This document shows, piece after piece, positions 8,608 to 18,042 of a DNA stretch of 34,371 bases. Source of the DNA: an uncultured Bacteroides sp. Lineage in GTDB: Bacteria; Bacteroidota; Bacteroidia; Bacteroidales; Bacteroidaceae. The position numbers and the translations under genes are program-made. Positions within the stretch are counted from its first letter, which is position 1. The number at the start of each line of letters is the position of its first letter. Below the pieces are notes generated by a model that worked only from the letters and a program-made list of their open reading frames with translations, was not told the DNA's origin and did no database searches. Location: NCBI GenBank assembly GCA_900551645.1, contig URWP01000004.1, positions 1-34,371 of the forward strand. The letters are read 5' to 3'.

Positions 8608-8995
8608 ACGGAAAAAACTGGGAGGACAGGCATTACGCTTCGGTATGGTAGGCGTGTTTGCCACGGCTTTGCATTATGGCATTTATTACGTTTTACAACA
8701 GATTATCAATGTCAATGTAGCTTATACCATAGGTTATGTCCTTTCGTTTCTGGCAAATTTTTACCTGACAGCCCGTTTTACATTCCGCTCTGCTCCTTCG
8801 TGGAGTAAACTGACCGGAATGGGAGGGGCTCATGCGGTAAACTATTTGCTTCATCTGGCTCTGCTCAATTTGTTCCTTTGGCTGGGTGTACGTGAAGAAT
8901 GGGCACCGTTCCCGGTGTTTGCCATTGCCGTACCGGTTAACTTTCTGTTGGTCCGCTGGGTTTTCAGTGAAAAGAAAAAAAGAGATGTACTATGA
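8597..8995 (+). CDS. GtrA-like polyprenyl-phosphate sugar flippase
   Basis: Small 132-aa membrane protein of the GtrA family (PF04138), thought to move undecaprenyl-phosphate-linked sugars across the inner membrane. Four hydrophobic segments are visible, beginning with 'FGMVGVFATALHYGIYYVL', with 'YTIGYVLSFLANFYLTARFTF' forming the conserved second helix region. I choose the ATG at 8597, which gives the usual GtrA length and overlaps the end of the ArnT-like gene by 11 nt; a longer in-frame start at 8468 would lie deep in that gene. The 3' end overlaps the next gene through ATGA, implying translational coupling. Confidence 0.88.
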   Translation: MASERKKLGGQALRFGMVGVFATALHYGIYYVLQQIINVNVAYTIGYVLSFLANFYLTARFTFRSAPSWSKLTGMGGAHAVNYLLHLALLNLFLWLGVREEWAPFPVFAIAVPVNFLLVRWVFSEKKKRDVL

Positions 8996-9945
8996 AACTG
9001 GTAATTGTCGTACCTTGTTATAATGAAGAGGAAGTACTGCCCGAAACGACTTCCCGTTTGTCGGATATCATTCGTCGTATGACCGAAGCAGGGCGGATTG
9101 GTGAAGGACAGATTTTGTATGTCGACGACGGTAGCCGAGACAAGACCTGGAGTCTGGTGGAGGATTTGTCTGTGTCTTATCCTTGCGTTTCCGGAATTAA
9201 GTTGGCTCATAATGTAGGCCATCAGCAAGCTTTATGGGCCGGATTGGAATGGGTAGCTGTGCATGCTGATGCGGCTGTTTCTATTGATGCAGATTTGCAG
9301 GATGATGTAGAAGCTATTCCAGTAATGGTAGATTATTTCAATAAAGGTATTGATGTGGTTTTCGGAGTCAGGAAAGAACGTAAGACAGATACTTTCTTCA
9401 AGAAATATACGGCTTTGGCTTTTTATAAGCTGATACGTGGCTTGGGAGGAGACATTGTCTATAACCATGCGGATTTTCGCCTGATGAGCCGTCGTACCTT
9501 GCAGGCATTGGTCTCTTTCCCGGAGCGGAATCTGTTTCTGCGTGGAATGGTGTCTGCGTTGGGTTATCCTACAGCTATGGTGTATTATAACCGTAGTCCT
9601 CGTCTGGCAGGAGAGTCGAAATATCCTTTCAGTAAGATGCTCAGTTTCGCTCTTGATGGAATCACTTCTTTCTCGGTACGTCCGTTACGCTATATCACTT
9701 ATTTGGGACTGATGTTTATTCTGATTTCCTTGCTGGCTATTGTTTACGGACTTTGTTCTTTTGTGGAAGGGAATGTCATTCCGGGATGGACTTCTCTGTT
9801 GGTGTCAGTCTGGTTTATAGGAGGGGCTATTCTGTTGGCTTGTGGAATTATCGGTGAATATGTAGGCAAAATCTATAAGGAGGTAAAGCGTCGGCCAAGA
9901 TATTTTGTGGAAAAAACTGTTTTCCCCGGTGAAAATCATAGTTGA
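8992..9945 (+). CDS. Polyprenyl-phosphate glycosyltransferase, GT2 (ArnC/GtrB/DPM1-like)
   Basis: 317-aa enzyme predicted to load a sugar from a nucleotide donor onto undecaprenyl phosphate at the cytoplasmic face. The soluble GT2 domain has 'VIVVPCYNEEEVLPE' at the N-terminus, 'YVDDGSRDKT' (about residues 43-52), 'SIDADLQDD' (about 97-105) as the metal-binding DXD, and 'HADFRLMSRR' typical of ArnC/GtrB. Two C-terminal membrane helices (about 235-260 and 268-292) complete the GtrB architecture. Its start overlaps the GtrA-like gene by 4 nt. With the GtrA- and ArnT-like genes it forms a make-flip-transfer set. Sugar identity is unknown. Confidence 0.9.
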   Translation: MKLVIVVPCYNEEEVLPETTSRLSDIIRRMTEAGRIGEGQILYVDDGSRDKTWSLVEDLSVSYPCVSGIKLAHNVGHQQALWAGLEWVAVHADAAVSIDADLQDDVEAIPVMVDYFNKGIDVVFGVRKERKTDTFFKKYTALAFYKLIRGLGGDIVYNHADFRLMSRRTLQALVSFPERNLFLRGMVSALGYPTAMVYYNRSPRLAGESKYPFSKMLSFALDGITSFSVRPLRYITYLGLMFILISLLAIVYGLCSFVEGNVIPGWTSLLVSVWFIGGAILLACGIIGEYVGKIYKEVKRRPRYFVEKTVFPGENHS

Positions 9946-9984
9946 CCGATTGTGTTTGTGTTTCTCCTGTTCTTGAGGAATTAA

Positions 9985-10030
9985 AAAAACGTTCTCATGT
10001 TTTTTTAAAATAAAACATGAGAACGTTTTT
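9985..10030. terminator. Perfect 19-bp bidirectional intrinsic terminator
   Basis: The arms 9985-10003 (AAAAACGTTCTCATGTTTT) and 10012-10030 are exact reverse complements, with an 8-nt loop. The A-run at one end and T-run at the other give a U-tract on both strands. It sits between the GtrB-like gene (plus) and typA (minus), which converge here, so it should stop transcription from both sides. Confidence 0.95.
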
Positions 10031-10109
10031 AATGGAAACGGACATTGGTTTATTGTACGGAATGTACGTTTGTTTTCTAATGTATATTTACATGTCGTAA
10101 ATCGTCGGT

Positions 10110-11915
10110 TTATGCATTCTTGTTGGCACGTTTACGTTCGGTCTCATCCAGAATGACTTTACGCATACGCATGCTCTTCGGAGTCACTTCTACGTATTCA
10201 TCTTCTTTGATGTATTCCAAAGCTTCCTCCAGTGAGAAGATAACCGGTGGAATGATACGGGCCTTTTCATCAGAGCCGGAAGCACGCATGTTGGTCAGTT
10301 TCTTAGACTTGGTGACATTGATGACCAGGTCGTTTTCATGAACGTGTTCACCTACCACCTGTCCGGCATAGACTTCGTCCTGCGGATAAATAAAGAATTT
10401 TCCGCGGTCCTGCAACTTGTCGATGGCGTATGCAAAAGCCGTTCCGCTTTCCATGGCAATCATGGAACCGTTGGTACGACGGGGGATATCTCCTTTGTAA
10501 GGCTGGTATTCCTTGAAGCGGTGAGCCATGATGGCTTCACCCTGAGAAGCTGTCAGTACATTGGTACGTAAACCGATGATACCGCGTGATGGCATATCGA
10601 ATTCAATGTTTACACGGTCGCCTTGTGTTTCCATGGAAACCATTTCACCTTTACGGCGGGTTACCATATCAATCATTTTGCTGGCAAATTCTTCAGGTAC
10701 GCTGATGGTCAGTTCCTCAATCGGTTCACATTTCACGCCGTCGATTTCCTTGAAGATGACTTGTGGCTGACCTACCTGCAGTTCGTAGCCCTCACGGCGC
10801 ATGGTCTCAATCAGAACAGACAAGTGCAATACACCACGGCCGGATACAATCCATTTGCCATCTTCGTTTTCGGTCTTGCGTACACGCAATGCCAAATTCT
10901 TGTCAAGCTCTTTCATCAGACGGTCGTGAATGTGGCGTGAGGTTACGTATTTACCTTCCTTACCGAAGAATGGAGAATCGTTGATGGTAAACAGCATGCT
11001 CATGGTCGGTTCGTCGATAGCGATAGGTGGCAGCGGTTCCGGATTTTCGAAGTCGCAGATGGTATCGCCGATTTCGAAACCTTCAATGCCGATGATGGCA
11101 CAGATGTCACCCGATGAAACTGATTCTACTTTTTTACGTCCCAGTCCTTCGAAAGTATGTACTTCCTTGATTTTCGATTTCACCATGGTTCCGTCACGTT
11201 TGGCCAGTGTAATGTTCATACCTTCGCTGATAGTTCCGCGATGTACACGTCCAACGGCGATACGGCCGGTATAAGATGAGTAGTCCAGTGAGGTAATCAG
11301 CATCTGCGGTGTTCCTTCCAGCTGTTTCGGTGCCGGGATGTATTTTACGATGGCATCCAGCAACGGAGTGATGGTTCCGGTAGGTGTCTTCCAGTCTTCA
11401 CCCATCCAATTGTTTTTGGCAGAACCGTATAATACCGGAAAGTCCAGCTGATCTTCAGTTGCATTCAGGCTGAACATCAGGTCGAATACCATTTCGTATA
11501 CTTCTTCCGGACGGCAGTTCGGTTTGTCTACTTTGTTGACAACCACAATTGGTTTCAGTCCAATCTGAAGTGCTTTCTGCAGTACGAAGCGTGTCTGTGG
11601 CATCGGGCCTTCGAAAGCGTCAACCAACAGGATACAGCCGTCGGCCATGTTCAACACACGTTCCACTTCGCCACCGAAGTCGGCGTGTCCCGGAGTATCG
11701 ATAATATTGATTTTTGTACCGTTGTAATTGATGGAAACGTTCTTGGAAAGGATAGTTATACCTCTTTCACGTTCCAGGTCATTGTTATCCAATACCAGTT
11801 CACCGTTAGTCTGGTCGTTACGGAACAGGTGTCCCGCCAGCATCATCTTGTCCACGAGTGTGGTTTTACCGTGGTCTACGTGGGCAATAATGGCAATGTT
11901 TCTAATATCTTGCAT
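10110..11915 (-). CDS. typA: Translational GTPase TypA/BipA
   Basis: 601-aa ribosome-associated GTPase of the EF-G-like family, involved in ribosome assembly and stress adaptation. MQDIRNIAII opens directly into the G1 motif AHVDHGKT (residues 11-18). The switch region 'ERGITILSKN', G3 'DTPGHADFGGEV' and G4 'NKVD' all follow in order, then the EF-G-like domains and the BipA-specific C-terminal domain with 'VTPKSMRMRKVIL'. Length and order are standard. I place the start at the ATG at 11915; a TTG further upstream lies inside the -7 box at 11937-11944 and can be excluded. It appears to be transcribed alone, ending at the bidirectional terminator. Confidence 0.97.
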   Translation of the reverse strand: MQDIRNIAIIAHVDHGKTTLVDKMMLAGHLFRNDQTNGELVLDNNDLERERGITILSKNVSINYNGTKINIIDTPGHADFGGEVERVLNMADGCILLVDAFEGPMPQTRFVLQKALQIGLKPIVVVNKVDKPNCRPEEVYEMVFDLMFSLNATEDQLDFPVLYGSAKNNWMGEDWKTPTGTITPLLDAIVKYIPAPKQLEGTPQMLITSLDYSSYTGRIAVGRVHRGTISEGMNITLAKRDGTMVKSKIKEVHTFEGLGRKKVESVSSGDICAIIGIEGFEIGDTICDFENPEPLPPIAIDEPTMSMLFTINDSPFFGKEGKYVTSRHIHDRLMKELDKNLALRVRKTENEDGKWIVSGRGVLHLSVLIETMRREGYELQVGQPQVIFKEIDGVKCEPIEELTISVPEEFASKMIDMVTRRKGEMVSMETQGDRVNIEFDMPSRGIIGLRTNVLTASQGEAIMAHRFKEYQPYKGDIPRRTNGSMIAMESGTAFAYAIDKLQDRGKFFIYPQDEVYAGQVVGEHVHENDLVINVTKSKKLTNMRASGSDEKARIIPPVIFSLEEALEYIKEDEYVEVTPKSMRMRKVILDETERKRANKNA

Positions 11916-11936
11916 ACTATACCTATAATTTGTGTG

Positions 11937-11944
11937 CAAAGGTA
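11937..11944 (-). promoter_or_regulatory. -7 box (TACCTTTG) of typA
   Basis: The minus strand reads TACCTTTG, 21 nt before the ATG at 11915, matching TAnnTTTG. It shows that typA has its own promoter, downstream of the phosphatase operon's terminator. Confidence 0.7.
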
Positions 11945-11981
11945 CGATTTTTCTTCGAAAAAATCATTGTAAATAAAAAGA

Positions 11982-12017
11982 ATAAGCTGATAAACCCTTG
12001 CGGATTCATCAGCTTAT
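11982..12017 (-). terminator. Terminator of the susCD-phosphatase operon
   Basis: A 10-bp perfect stem pairs ATAAGCTGAT (11982-11991) with ATCAGCTTAT (12008-12017) around a 16-nt loop. On the minus strand it is followed by TCTTTTTATTT, a U-rich tail, about 30 nt after the phosphatase stop codon. The other side is also T-rich. Confidence 0.85.
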
Positions 12018-12046
12018 CACTTTTTAATTTAATAATTGAAAAAATG

Positions 12047-13321
12047 TTACCTGTCTAATAGGTTCGTATAATAACTTTTTACCTTACTCCAGTCATAGTA
12101 GGGATATTGGCCTGTTTCGAGAGGTATTTTCGCCTCTTTTTCATTCAACAGGAATTTCACCAATATCCGGTTATCTTTGTTTTTGTAGAAGATAATCTGT
12201 ATGTTGCCTGCCATGGGAACTATCTTGTAATCGGCCCATACTTTGTAGACTTCTTCGGGTTGGCTGACAGCTACGTTGCAGTCGTTCAACCCTAGAATAG
12301 CTGCCAGTGGTATAACATTTCCGTCGTGTCCGAAACGGAGGGTAGCTGCGATACTGGAATCTTCGATGGCCTGGTCGGCACTTTCCAATATGTTCTGAAG
12401 CAAAGCTTTGGCATTGGCTACAACGATGCCTTTACCGTCGGCATGATTGGCGTTCCCTACATAAAACTTATAGTTGATACACTGCCATAGGTCGAACAGT
12501 TCCTGTTTCTCGAATATGTCATAGAATGAAACCTGGGTTTCCATGTCCTGCATGTCGCTGGCTATCCAGTACAGTCCCCACATCAGGTTATGCGGGTTAA
12601 CTTGTTTCCGGATAAAATCAGCACTAGAGAAGAGTGTATTCATCAATCGTTCGGGGCGGGTATGCTCTGCTTCGAACTTCTTGTATTCTTCTACCCACGG
12701 ACCGGTCTGGTCGGAAGTGAATTTGTTCGACTCGTCTGTGTGGAAATTCATGTAATTCATGTATTTCTCACTTGCTTCGTACGTGATGTCCAGTTTCGGG
12801 TTCATTCCCTTGAGCTGGTCGCCGAATGCAGCCATACTCATGGCGCAACGAAGTACTACAGTAGAGCGGGCGGAAATTTTCCGTCCGTCTGTGAAGACTT
12901 CCGGATAGTTCTGGAACATACGTTGGGCAATTCCTTGGTGTTGTCGTCTTCCAAGTGGAGTCAGGTCTCCTCCTCTGCCTTCGGCTTCAGGCCAGATTTT
13001 AACCAGTCGGGTGTACACATCTTCTCCCAGTGATGTCAAGGCTTGCTGTTCGTGTGCTTTGGCAAATAAATCGATTACCCATTTGTAATCTTTATCGGAA
13101 ATCAGATAACGGGAACCGTGTCTGGAATAATGGCTGATGTAAAAAGGGCTATAACCTTTGGGAGCGGCTGTCAGGGATTCTTTTTCCGGAGTCTGATATA
13201 CATAGTATACTCCGCCTGTCTTTTCTATTTCATCGAACATTTCCTGCTGTGTAGTCTGTCCGTATGTAGACAGACTACACAGCAGTGAGAGGAATAGGAT
13301 GGAAATCTTGTGTATCTTCAT
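12047..13321 (-). CDS. Secreted histidine acid phosphatase (branch 2; phytase/MINPP-like)
   Basis: 424-aa exported phosphatase, probably releasing phosphate from an organic phosphoester such as an inositol phosphate. A signal peptide (residues 1 to about 22, cleavage near 'STYGQ') directs it to the periplasm or beyond; no lipobox is evident. The catalytic motif RHGSR is at residues 67-71, with H68 as the predicted nucleophile. The proton-donor dipeptide H332-D333 lies in 'LRFGHDGNVIPL'. This HD form resembles classical acid phosphatases/phytases; MINPP enzymes more often carry HAE. I choose the ATG at 13321, 2 nt after the susD stop codon; a TTG two codons earlier overlaps that stop. Last gene of the susCD operon. 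The substrate is inferred, not shown. Confidence 0.88.
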   Translation of the reverse strand: MKIHKISILFLSLLCSLSTYGQTTQQEMFDEIEKTGGVYYVYQTPEKESLTAAPKGYSPFYISHYSRHGSRYLISDKDYKWVIDLFAKAHEQQALTSLGEDVYTRLVKIWPEAEGRGGDLTPLGRRQHQGIAQRMFQNYPEVFTDGRKISARSTVVLRCAMSMAAFGDQLKGMNPKLDITYEASEKYMNYMNFHTDESNKFTSDQTGPWVEEYKKFEAEHTRPERLMNTLFSSADFIRKQVNPHNLMWGLYWIASDMQDMETQVSFYDIFEKQELFDLWQCINYKFYVGNANHADGKGIVVANAKALLQNILESADQAIEDSSIAATLRFGHDGNVIPLAAILGLNDCNVAVSQPEEVYKVWADYKIVPMAGNIQIIFYKNKDNRILVKFLLNEKEAKIPLETGQYPYYDWSKVKSYYTNLLDR

Positions 13322-13323
13322 AA

Positions 13324-15009
13324 TCAATATCCAGTGTTTTGTATCAATGTCGGATTATTTACTATTTCACTTTCCGGAATAGGGAACAGTTTGTATTTGT
13401 CATCTACGTCTTGTCCGAGACGTACACCGTCTTTCCAGTCCCAGTTGTTACCTTTGGTGAATTTGTCAAACCGGATAAGGTCAGTCCGTCTTACCAGCTC
13501 GCTGGCCAATTCACGTTGGCGTTCTGCCAGGATGAAATCAAGGGTCAGTTCTGATTCACTGATATCTCCTGAAACATCCGAACGGATACCGGCTTGTGCA
13601 TATTTGCCGGACATGTAGGCACGTTCACGTATTTCATTGACGTATGCTAAAGCTGTGGATTTAGATGCACTTGCCCCTCTTAAAATGGCTTCTGCCGCCA
13701 TCAGGTAAGCATCGGCTGTACGGAACAGTGGAAAATCAATGGAAGTATAGGTGTCGCCGGCAGCGCAGAGCTGATCGTCTTTGGTAACATTTCTCCATTT
13801 GATATAACCATAACCGCATGTAAAGGTACTTGTCATAGCCATATTTTCATCCCATGTTTCCTTTACTTGGTTCTCCAAGGCAGTCATGAATTGGGCGCGT
13901 TTGTCCTTTTTCTGGTCTCCCCAAGTGTCTTCTGTATCGAACATTACATCATCTGCGTCGAATGCGTCTACCAGTGTTGTCTTGGCACGGACATTACCCC
14001 AACCTCTTGATCCGACTCCGGTCTGGTAAAGCTCGTCCATCGGACCGTTTACAAATGCCTTGACATAGAAATTGGTACCTGCTGAACTTTGGGCATATTG
14101 TCCGTCTTGTACCAACGGCCAGATGATTTCACTGCAAGTCTCGTTATCGGCCAGAAATATTTGGCGATAGTCTGGTGCCAATGGATAATGTCCGTCGTCA
14201 ATTACCTTTTTGGCATATTCATAGGCTTCCTGATATTTGCTTTCACCGGTCCATACTTCTGCGTTCAGGTACATACGCGCCTGTAGGAACCAGTCGGCTA
14301 CCTGGTCTATTCTGCCATATTCGTTTGTTCCCGGTGCGGCCAGATCGTTTTCTATTTCCTGAAGTTCAGAAATAGCGTAATTGAAGATGTCCTTTCTGCT
14401 CCATTGTTCGGGAATATCCTTCACTCCCGTGTTTTCATCAATATAAGGAACCGAACCGAACAGGTCACATAGCATAGAATAGCAATAAGCACGGATGAAG
14501 CGAGCTTCTGCCCGATAGTGCAGGTAATCATCCTTCAGGTCTTCCCAAACACCTCTTTCCTGTAGCTTACTCTCGGTACATTCGCGTAACAGTTCGTTTG
14601 TATAGGCAATACTCATGTACAAGCGTTGATAGGTCCATGTTATGACAGACGCATTCGAAGCGTTCCATTGCAGATTCAGACATTGTCTAAGGCCGTTTGA
14701 AGTAGAAGGCATCAGGAAATTGTCAGTATTCAGCTCTTGCAAATAAAATAACAGACGGGTATATCCGGAATATCCTTCATTGGCTCCTTCAAGGTCACCG
14801 TCACCACCGTCTCCTCCTTGCTGACCGGTAAGTATTAAGGAAGCATAACACTTGGCTAATACTCCAGTATAACCTTCTGGTGTGCTATATACTTTTTCTG
14901 TAACCAATTGGCTTTCGTCCAAGGGCATTGTATCTAAATCTCCGAAACAGGAGGATAAAGTCAGGCCCAGACAGAATATGATAGACAGGCTATATAATAT
15001 TTTTTTCAT
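13324..15009 (-). CDS. SusD/RagB-like nutrient-binding outer-membrane lipoprotein
   Basis: 561-aa surface lipoprotein that caps a SusC porin and binds the imported ligand. The signal peptide ends in the lipobox LSSC (Cys21), followed by acidic residues FGDLD, compatible with export to the cell surface. The N-terminal 'LDTMPLDESQLVTEKVYSTP' is typical of SusD ('l...p....s.e..w.t'), and TPR-like helices follow ('RAEARFIRAYCYSMLCDLFG', about residues 165-184). The C-terminus has the usual 'RTADAYLMAAEAILRGA' and 'ILAERQRELASELVRRTDLIRF' segments. It begins 18 nt after susC. Sequence does not reveal the ligand; the phosphatase partner suggests a phosphorylated one. Confidence 0.95.
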   Translation of the reverse strand: MKKILYSLSIIFCLGLTLSSCFGDLDTMPLDESQLVTEKVYSTPEGYTGVLAKCYASLILTGQQGGDGGDGDLEGANEGYSGYTRLLFYLQELNTDNFLMPSTSNGLRQCLNLQWNASNASVITWTYQRLYMSIAYTNELLRECTESKLQERGVWEDLKDDYLHYRAEARFIRAYCYSMLCDLFGSVPYIDENTGVKDIPEQWSRKDIFNYAISELQEIENDLAAPGTNEYGRIDQVADWFLQARMYLNAEVWTGESKYQEAYEYAKKVIDDGHYPLAPDYRQIFLADNETCSEIIWPLVQDGQYAQSSAGTNFYVKAFVNGPMDELYQTGVGSRGWGNVRAKTTLVDAFDADDVMFDTEDTWGDQKKDKRAQFMTALENQVKETWDENMAMTSTFTCGYGYIKWRNVTKDDQLCAAGDTYTSIDFPLFRTADAYLMAAEAILRGASASKSTALAYVNEIRERAYMSGKYAQAGIRSDVSGDISESELTLDFILAERQRELASELVRRTDLIRFDKFTKGNNWDWKDGVRLGQDVDDKYKLFPIPESEIVNNPTLIQNTGY

Positions 15010-15027
15010 GATGATATTTAATTAAAG

Positions 15028-17997
15028 TTAGAAACTAAGGCTTGCACTGAATGAATAGGTTCTGGGGCGTGGATATACCTCGCGGTCAATACCACTGTAG
15101 ATTTCAGGGTCAATGCCGGAGTATCCGGTAAATACAGCTACATTTTGTACACCGAATGTCAATCGTAATGAACTGGAACTGTTCCATAACTTATGGAATG
15201 TATATCCCAGTGAAATATTGTCGATACGGAAGAATGACGCGTTTTCCAGGAAATAGTCAGAATAAAGCTGTTGGGTCTGGAATCCGGTTTCTTGGGTAGC
15301 TTTCAAAATATTGGAATAACTTCCTTGATCACTGTAGACAGACTGTACATACTGGTCGGCAGCTACATAGTTATACATGTAGTTACCGAATGAACCGTGT
15401 CCGCTGATGGCAAAATCCCAGTTTTTGTAACTTACTTGAGTATTGAATCCCAGATAAGATGTCGGTAATGAACTTTTTCCGGTAGCGTAACGTGTTTCTG
15501 TAGATGAAATGCTTCCATCCGGTTGGATGTATTGACCTTCCAGTGGCTTCCCGGATGCATCGTATGCTTGTTTGGCCAAATAGAAGGTGTATGGACGTTC
15601 GCCTACCATGAAAACCTGTACGGTCTTTCCTGTATCAGAGATAGAACCAGTCTGTACAAAGTTGTCGTCCGAATCCACCATATTCAGTTTAGTGATTTTG
15701 GAGTCATTCCAGGTATAGTTGAAGCCTACACTCCAATTCCAGTCTTTTGTACTGATAGGTACAAAGTTGATGGAGAATTCAGCTCCTTGGTTATCCATGG
15801 CACCGATATTGGTAGTAAGTACTGGAGCATAGTTTGTACCGGCAATAACGTTGATGGTATTCAGCAGGTCTTTAGTATGACGTTTGTAGTAGTCAATAGA
15901 TCCATAGATACGGTTATTCAGGAAGCCAAAATCGATACCGGCATTGTAGGTAGTAGTCGTTTCCCATTTGATGTCAGGGTCGTAACCGTTTGGGCGATAG
16001 GTTTGATACCAGGTATTGCCGAACAGGTAAGAAGATTCCGGATAAGATACATTGAAGGTTGTCATATAAGGATAATCATTCAGAATATCCTGTTGTCCGG
16101 TTTGACCATAACTCAGACGCAGTTTCAAGTCAGTCATGACATCCTGGTCTTTAAAGAAGTCTTCCTCACTGATTTTCCATCCCAAAGCTACAGATGGGAA
16201 ATATCCCCAACGGTTGTTTGAAGCAAAGCGGGAAGAAGCATCGGCACGCAGGGTGGCTGTCAGCATATATCGGTTGTTGAAAGTATAGTTCAATCGTCCG
16301 TATAATGACAACAGGTAGTATTCTGTTTCATAGTGAGTGGGTGAGAATAGCTCTTCTCCTTCGGGTGATAAGGTAGTGGTGTTATACTTTCTCCAGAAAT
16401 GTTGCCATCCATAACCGGCCATTACATTGAAATTATGTTTCTCTCCCCAGTCTGGAGCGTATGTGCCATAGAAATCCAGCAGAGCATTTTTCTTTTCTTG
16501 TTTACCGTCGTACATCAATCCAGTTCCGTCTTTCATGTTGGAAGTATACATCATACCGGCCAATTCGGGTACATCTTTGTCTTCTTTACTTGAAAGAATA
16601 TCATAGCCCATATTTAATGTGAACGAAAGATCTTCCAGGTTGTGTACTTTGTAGTTGATGTTTGCGTTACCGATAGAACGTAGAATAGATGTGTTGTCTT
16701 TCTGTAATTCCAAAAGAGCTACCGGATTATCTGTCTGTATAGCCATCGGGGAGTTACCGTTCATCCAGATGAAATAACCCAATCCAGGATCAGTAGAAGC
16801 GGTTGCACTTCCGGTCTTGACAGGACGGGTTGGATCATATCGTAGGGCACTGCTTACTACGCTGTCATCTACCTTGTCATTGCTTTCGTATGACATCTTC
16901 AGGTTAAGATCTACGCTAAGGTGGTCATCGAAGAATTTAGGTGATATACCACCATTGAATGTTACACGTTGGTAATCATTGTTCCGGATGACGCCAGCTT
17001 GATTGGTGTATCCTATTGAAGCACGGTACGGAGTTTTTTCTTTGATTTTACCGGAAATAGACAAATTATGTTCCTGTGAGAAAGCAGGACGATAGATTTC
17101 ATCTTGCCAGTCGGTTGAGGCTGTACCGAATGACGGATTACTGGGCACACCAGTAACGGTAGGAACAAAGCTTTTGAATTCTTCAGCGTCCAGAACTTCC
17201 AGACGTTTGGTAGTCGTACTCAGGGCCAGATTCAGTGAGTAGTTGACTTGAGGCTTGTTACTGGTTCCTTTCTTTGTCGTGATGACGATGACACCGTTTG
17301 AAGCACGCGAACCGTAGATAGCAGTTGCAGATGCATCTTTCAGAATTGTGAAGGTTTCAATATCGTTTGGGTTGATGGCACCGATGACATTACCTCCTCC
17401 TTCGATGGTAGAATTATCTACAGGTACACCGTCGATAACAATTAGCGGGTCGTTGGACGCAGATAAGGAAGCACCGCTACGGATACGGATGGTTGCACTT
17501 GAACCTGGAGCTCCTGAACCGGATACAACATTGACTCCTGACATTTTACCTACCAATGCGTCTTGTGCAGTTGTTTGTAATCCTTTATTGAAATCATCCG
17601 GTTTGATGGCTGTTACTGAACCGGTTGCGTCTGATTTTTTAACAGTACCGTAACCGATAACTACTACATCTTCCAGCATTTCGGTGTTTTCCTTTAATAC
17701 GATAACAAGGTTCTGCTGAGAGGCAGACACTTCATAATCTTTATAGCCGATATATCCGATTCGGATAATAGCATTCTTGTCTGAAACTTCAAGGGTGAAG
17801 TTTCCATCGTAATCGCTAATGGTTCCGTTCGTTGTTCCTTTTACCAGGATGTTTGCTCCGATAATCGGTTCTCCATTTTCATCGATAACCCGACCCTTTA
17901 CATTGATGTCTTGTGCGTTGATGCTCGTTGAAATGAAGGTTAACAATAATGCACTTGATAACCTTCGGCAGAATGCATACATGTTTTTTCTTTTCAT
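15028..17997 (-). CDS. SusC/RagA-type TonB-dependent outer-membrane transporter
   Basis: 989-aa TonB-linked receptor. A signal peptide (to about residue 29, 'STSINAQ') precedes a carboxypeptidase-D regulatory-like domain ('VKGRVIDENGEPIIGANILVKG', about 34-55, to about 110). Then come the TonB-box-like 'EDVVVIGYGTVKK' and the plug domain ending in 'ILKDASATAIYGSRASNGVIVITTKKG', the SusC family signature. The remaining ~750 residues form the 22-strand barrel and end in 'SFSASLSF' with a terminal Phe. It pairs with the SusD lipoprotein just downstream; both are co-transcribed with the phosphatase from the promoter near 18035. Family certain, substrate unknown. Confidence 0.97.
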   Translation of the reverse strand: MKRKNMYAFCRRLSSALLLTFISTSINAQDINVKGRVIDENGEPIIGANILVKGTTNGTISDYDGNFTLEVSDKNAIIRIGYIGYKDYEVSASQQNLVIVLKENTEMLEDVVVIGYGTVKKSDATGSVTAIKPDDFNKGLQTTAQDALVGKMSGVNVVSGSGAPGSSATIRIRSGASLSASNDPLIVIDGVPVDNSTIEGGGNVIGAINPNDIETFTILKDASATAIYGSRASNGVIVITTKKGTSNKPQVNYSLNLALSTTTKRLEVLDAEEFKSFVPTVTGVPSNPSFGTASTDWQDEIYRPAFSQEHNLSISGKIKEKTPYRASIGYTNQAGVIRNNDYQRVTFNGGISPKFFDDHLSVDLNLKMSYESNDKVDDSVVSSALRYDPTRPVKTGSATASTDPGLGYFIWMNGNSPMAIQTDNPVALLELQKDNTSILRSIGNANINYKVHNLEDLSFTLNMGYDILSSKEDKDVPELAGMMYTSNMKDGTGLMYDGKQEKKNALLDFYGTYAPDWGEKHNFNVMAGYGWQHFWRKYNTTTLSPEGEELFSPTHYETEYYLLSLYGRLNYTFNNRYMLTATLRADASSRFASNNRWGYFPSVALGWKISEEDFFKDQDVMTDLKLRLSYGQTGQQDILNDYPYMTTFNVSYPESSYLFGNTWYQTYRPNGYDPDIKWETTTTYNAGIDFGFLNNRIYGSIDYYKRHTKDLLNTINVIAGTNYAPVLTTNIGAMDNQGAEFSINFVPISTKDWNWSVGFNYTWNDSKITKLNMVDSDDNFVQTGSISDTGKTVQVFMVGERPYTFYLAKQAYDASGKPLEGQYIQPDGSISSTETRYATGKSSLPTSYLGFNTQVSYKNWDFAISGHGSFGNYMYNYVAADQYVQSVYSDQGSYSNILKATQETGFQTQQLYSDYFLENASFFRIDNISLGYTFHKLWNSSSSLRLTFGVQNVAVFTGYSGIDPEIYSGIDREVYPRPRTYSFSASLSF

Positions 17998-18034
17998 GTT
18001 TTGTTAAGATTTTGGGTAAAATAATTGGATGGCG

Positions 18035-18042
18035 CAAAAGTA
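18035..18042 (-). promoter_or_regulatory. -7 box (TACTTTTG) of the susCD-phosphatase operon
   Basis: The minus strand reads TACTTTTG, matching TAnnTTTG, 37 nt before the susC ATG. No good -33 TTTG is present at the expected distance, consistent with an activator-dependent promoter. Confidence 0.6.
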
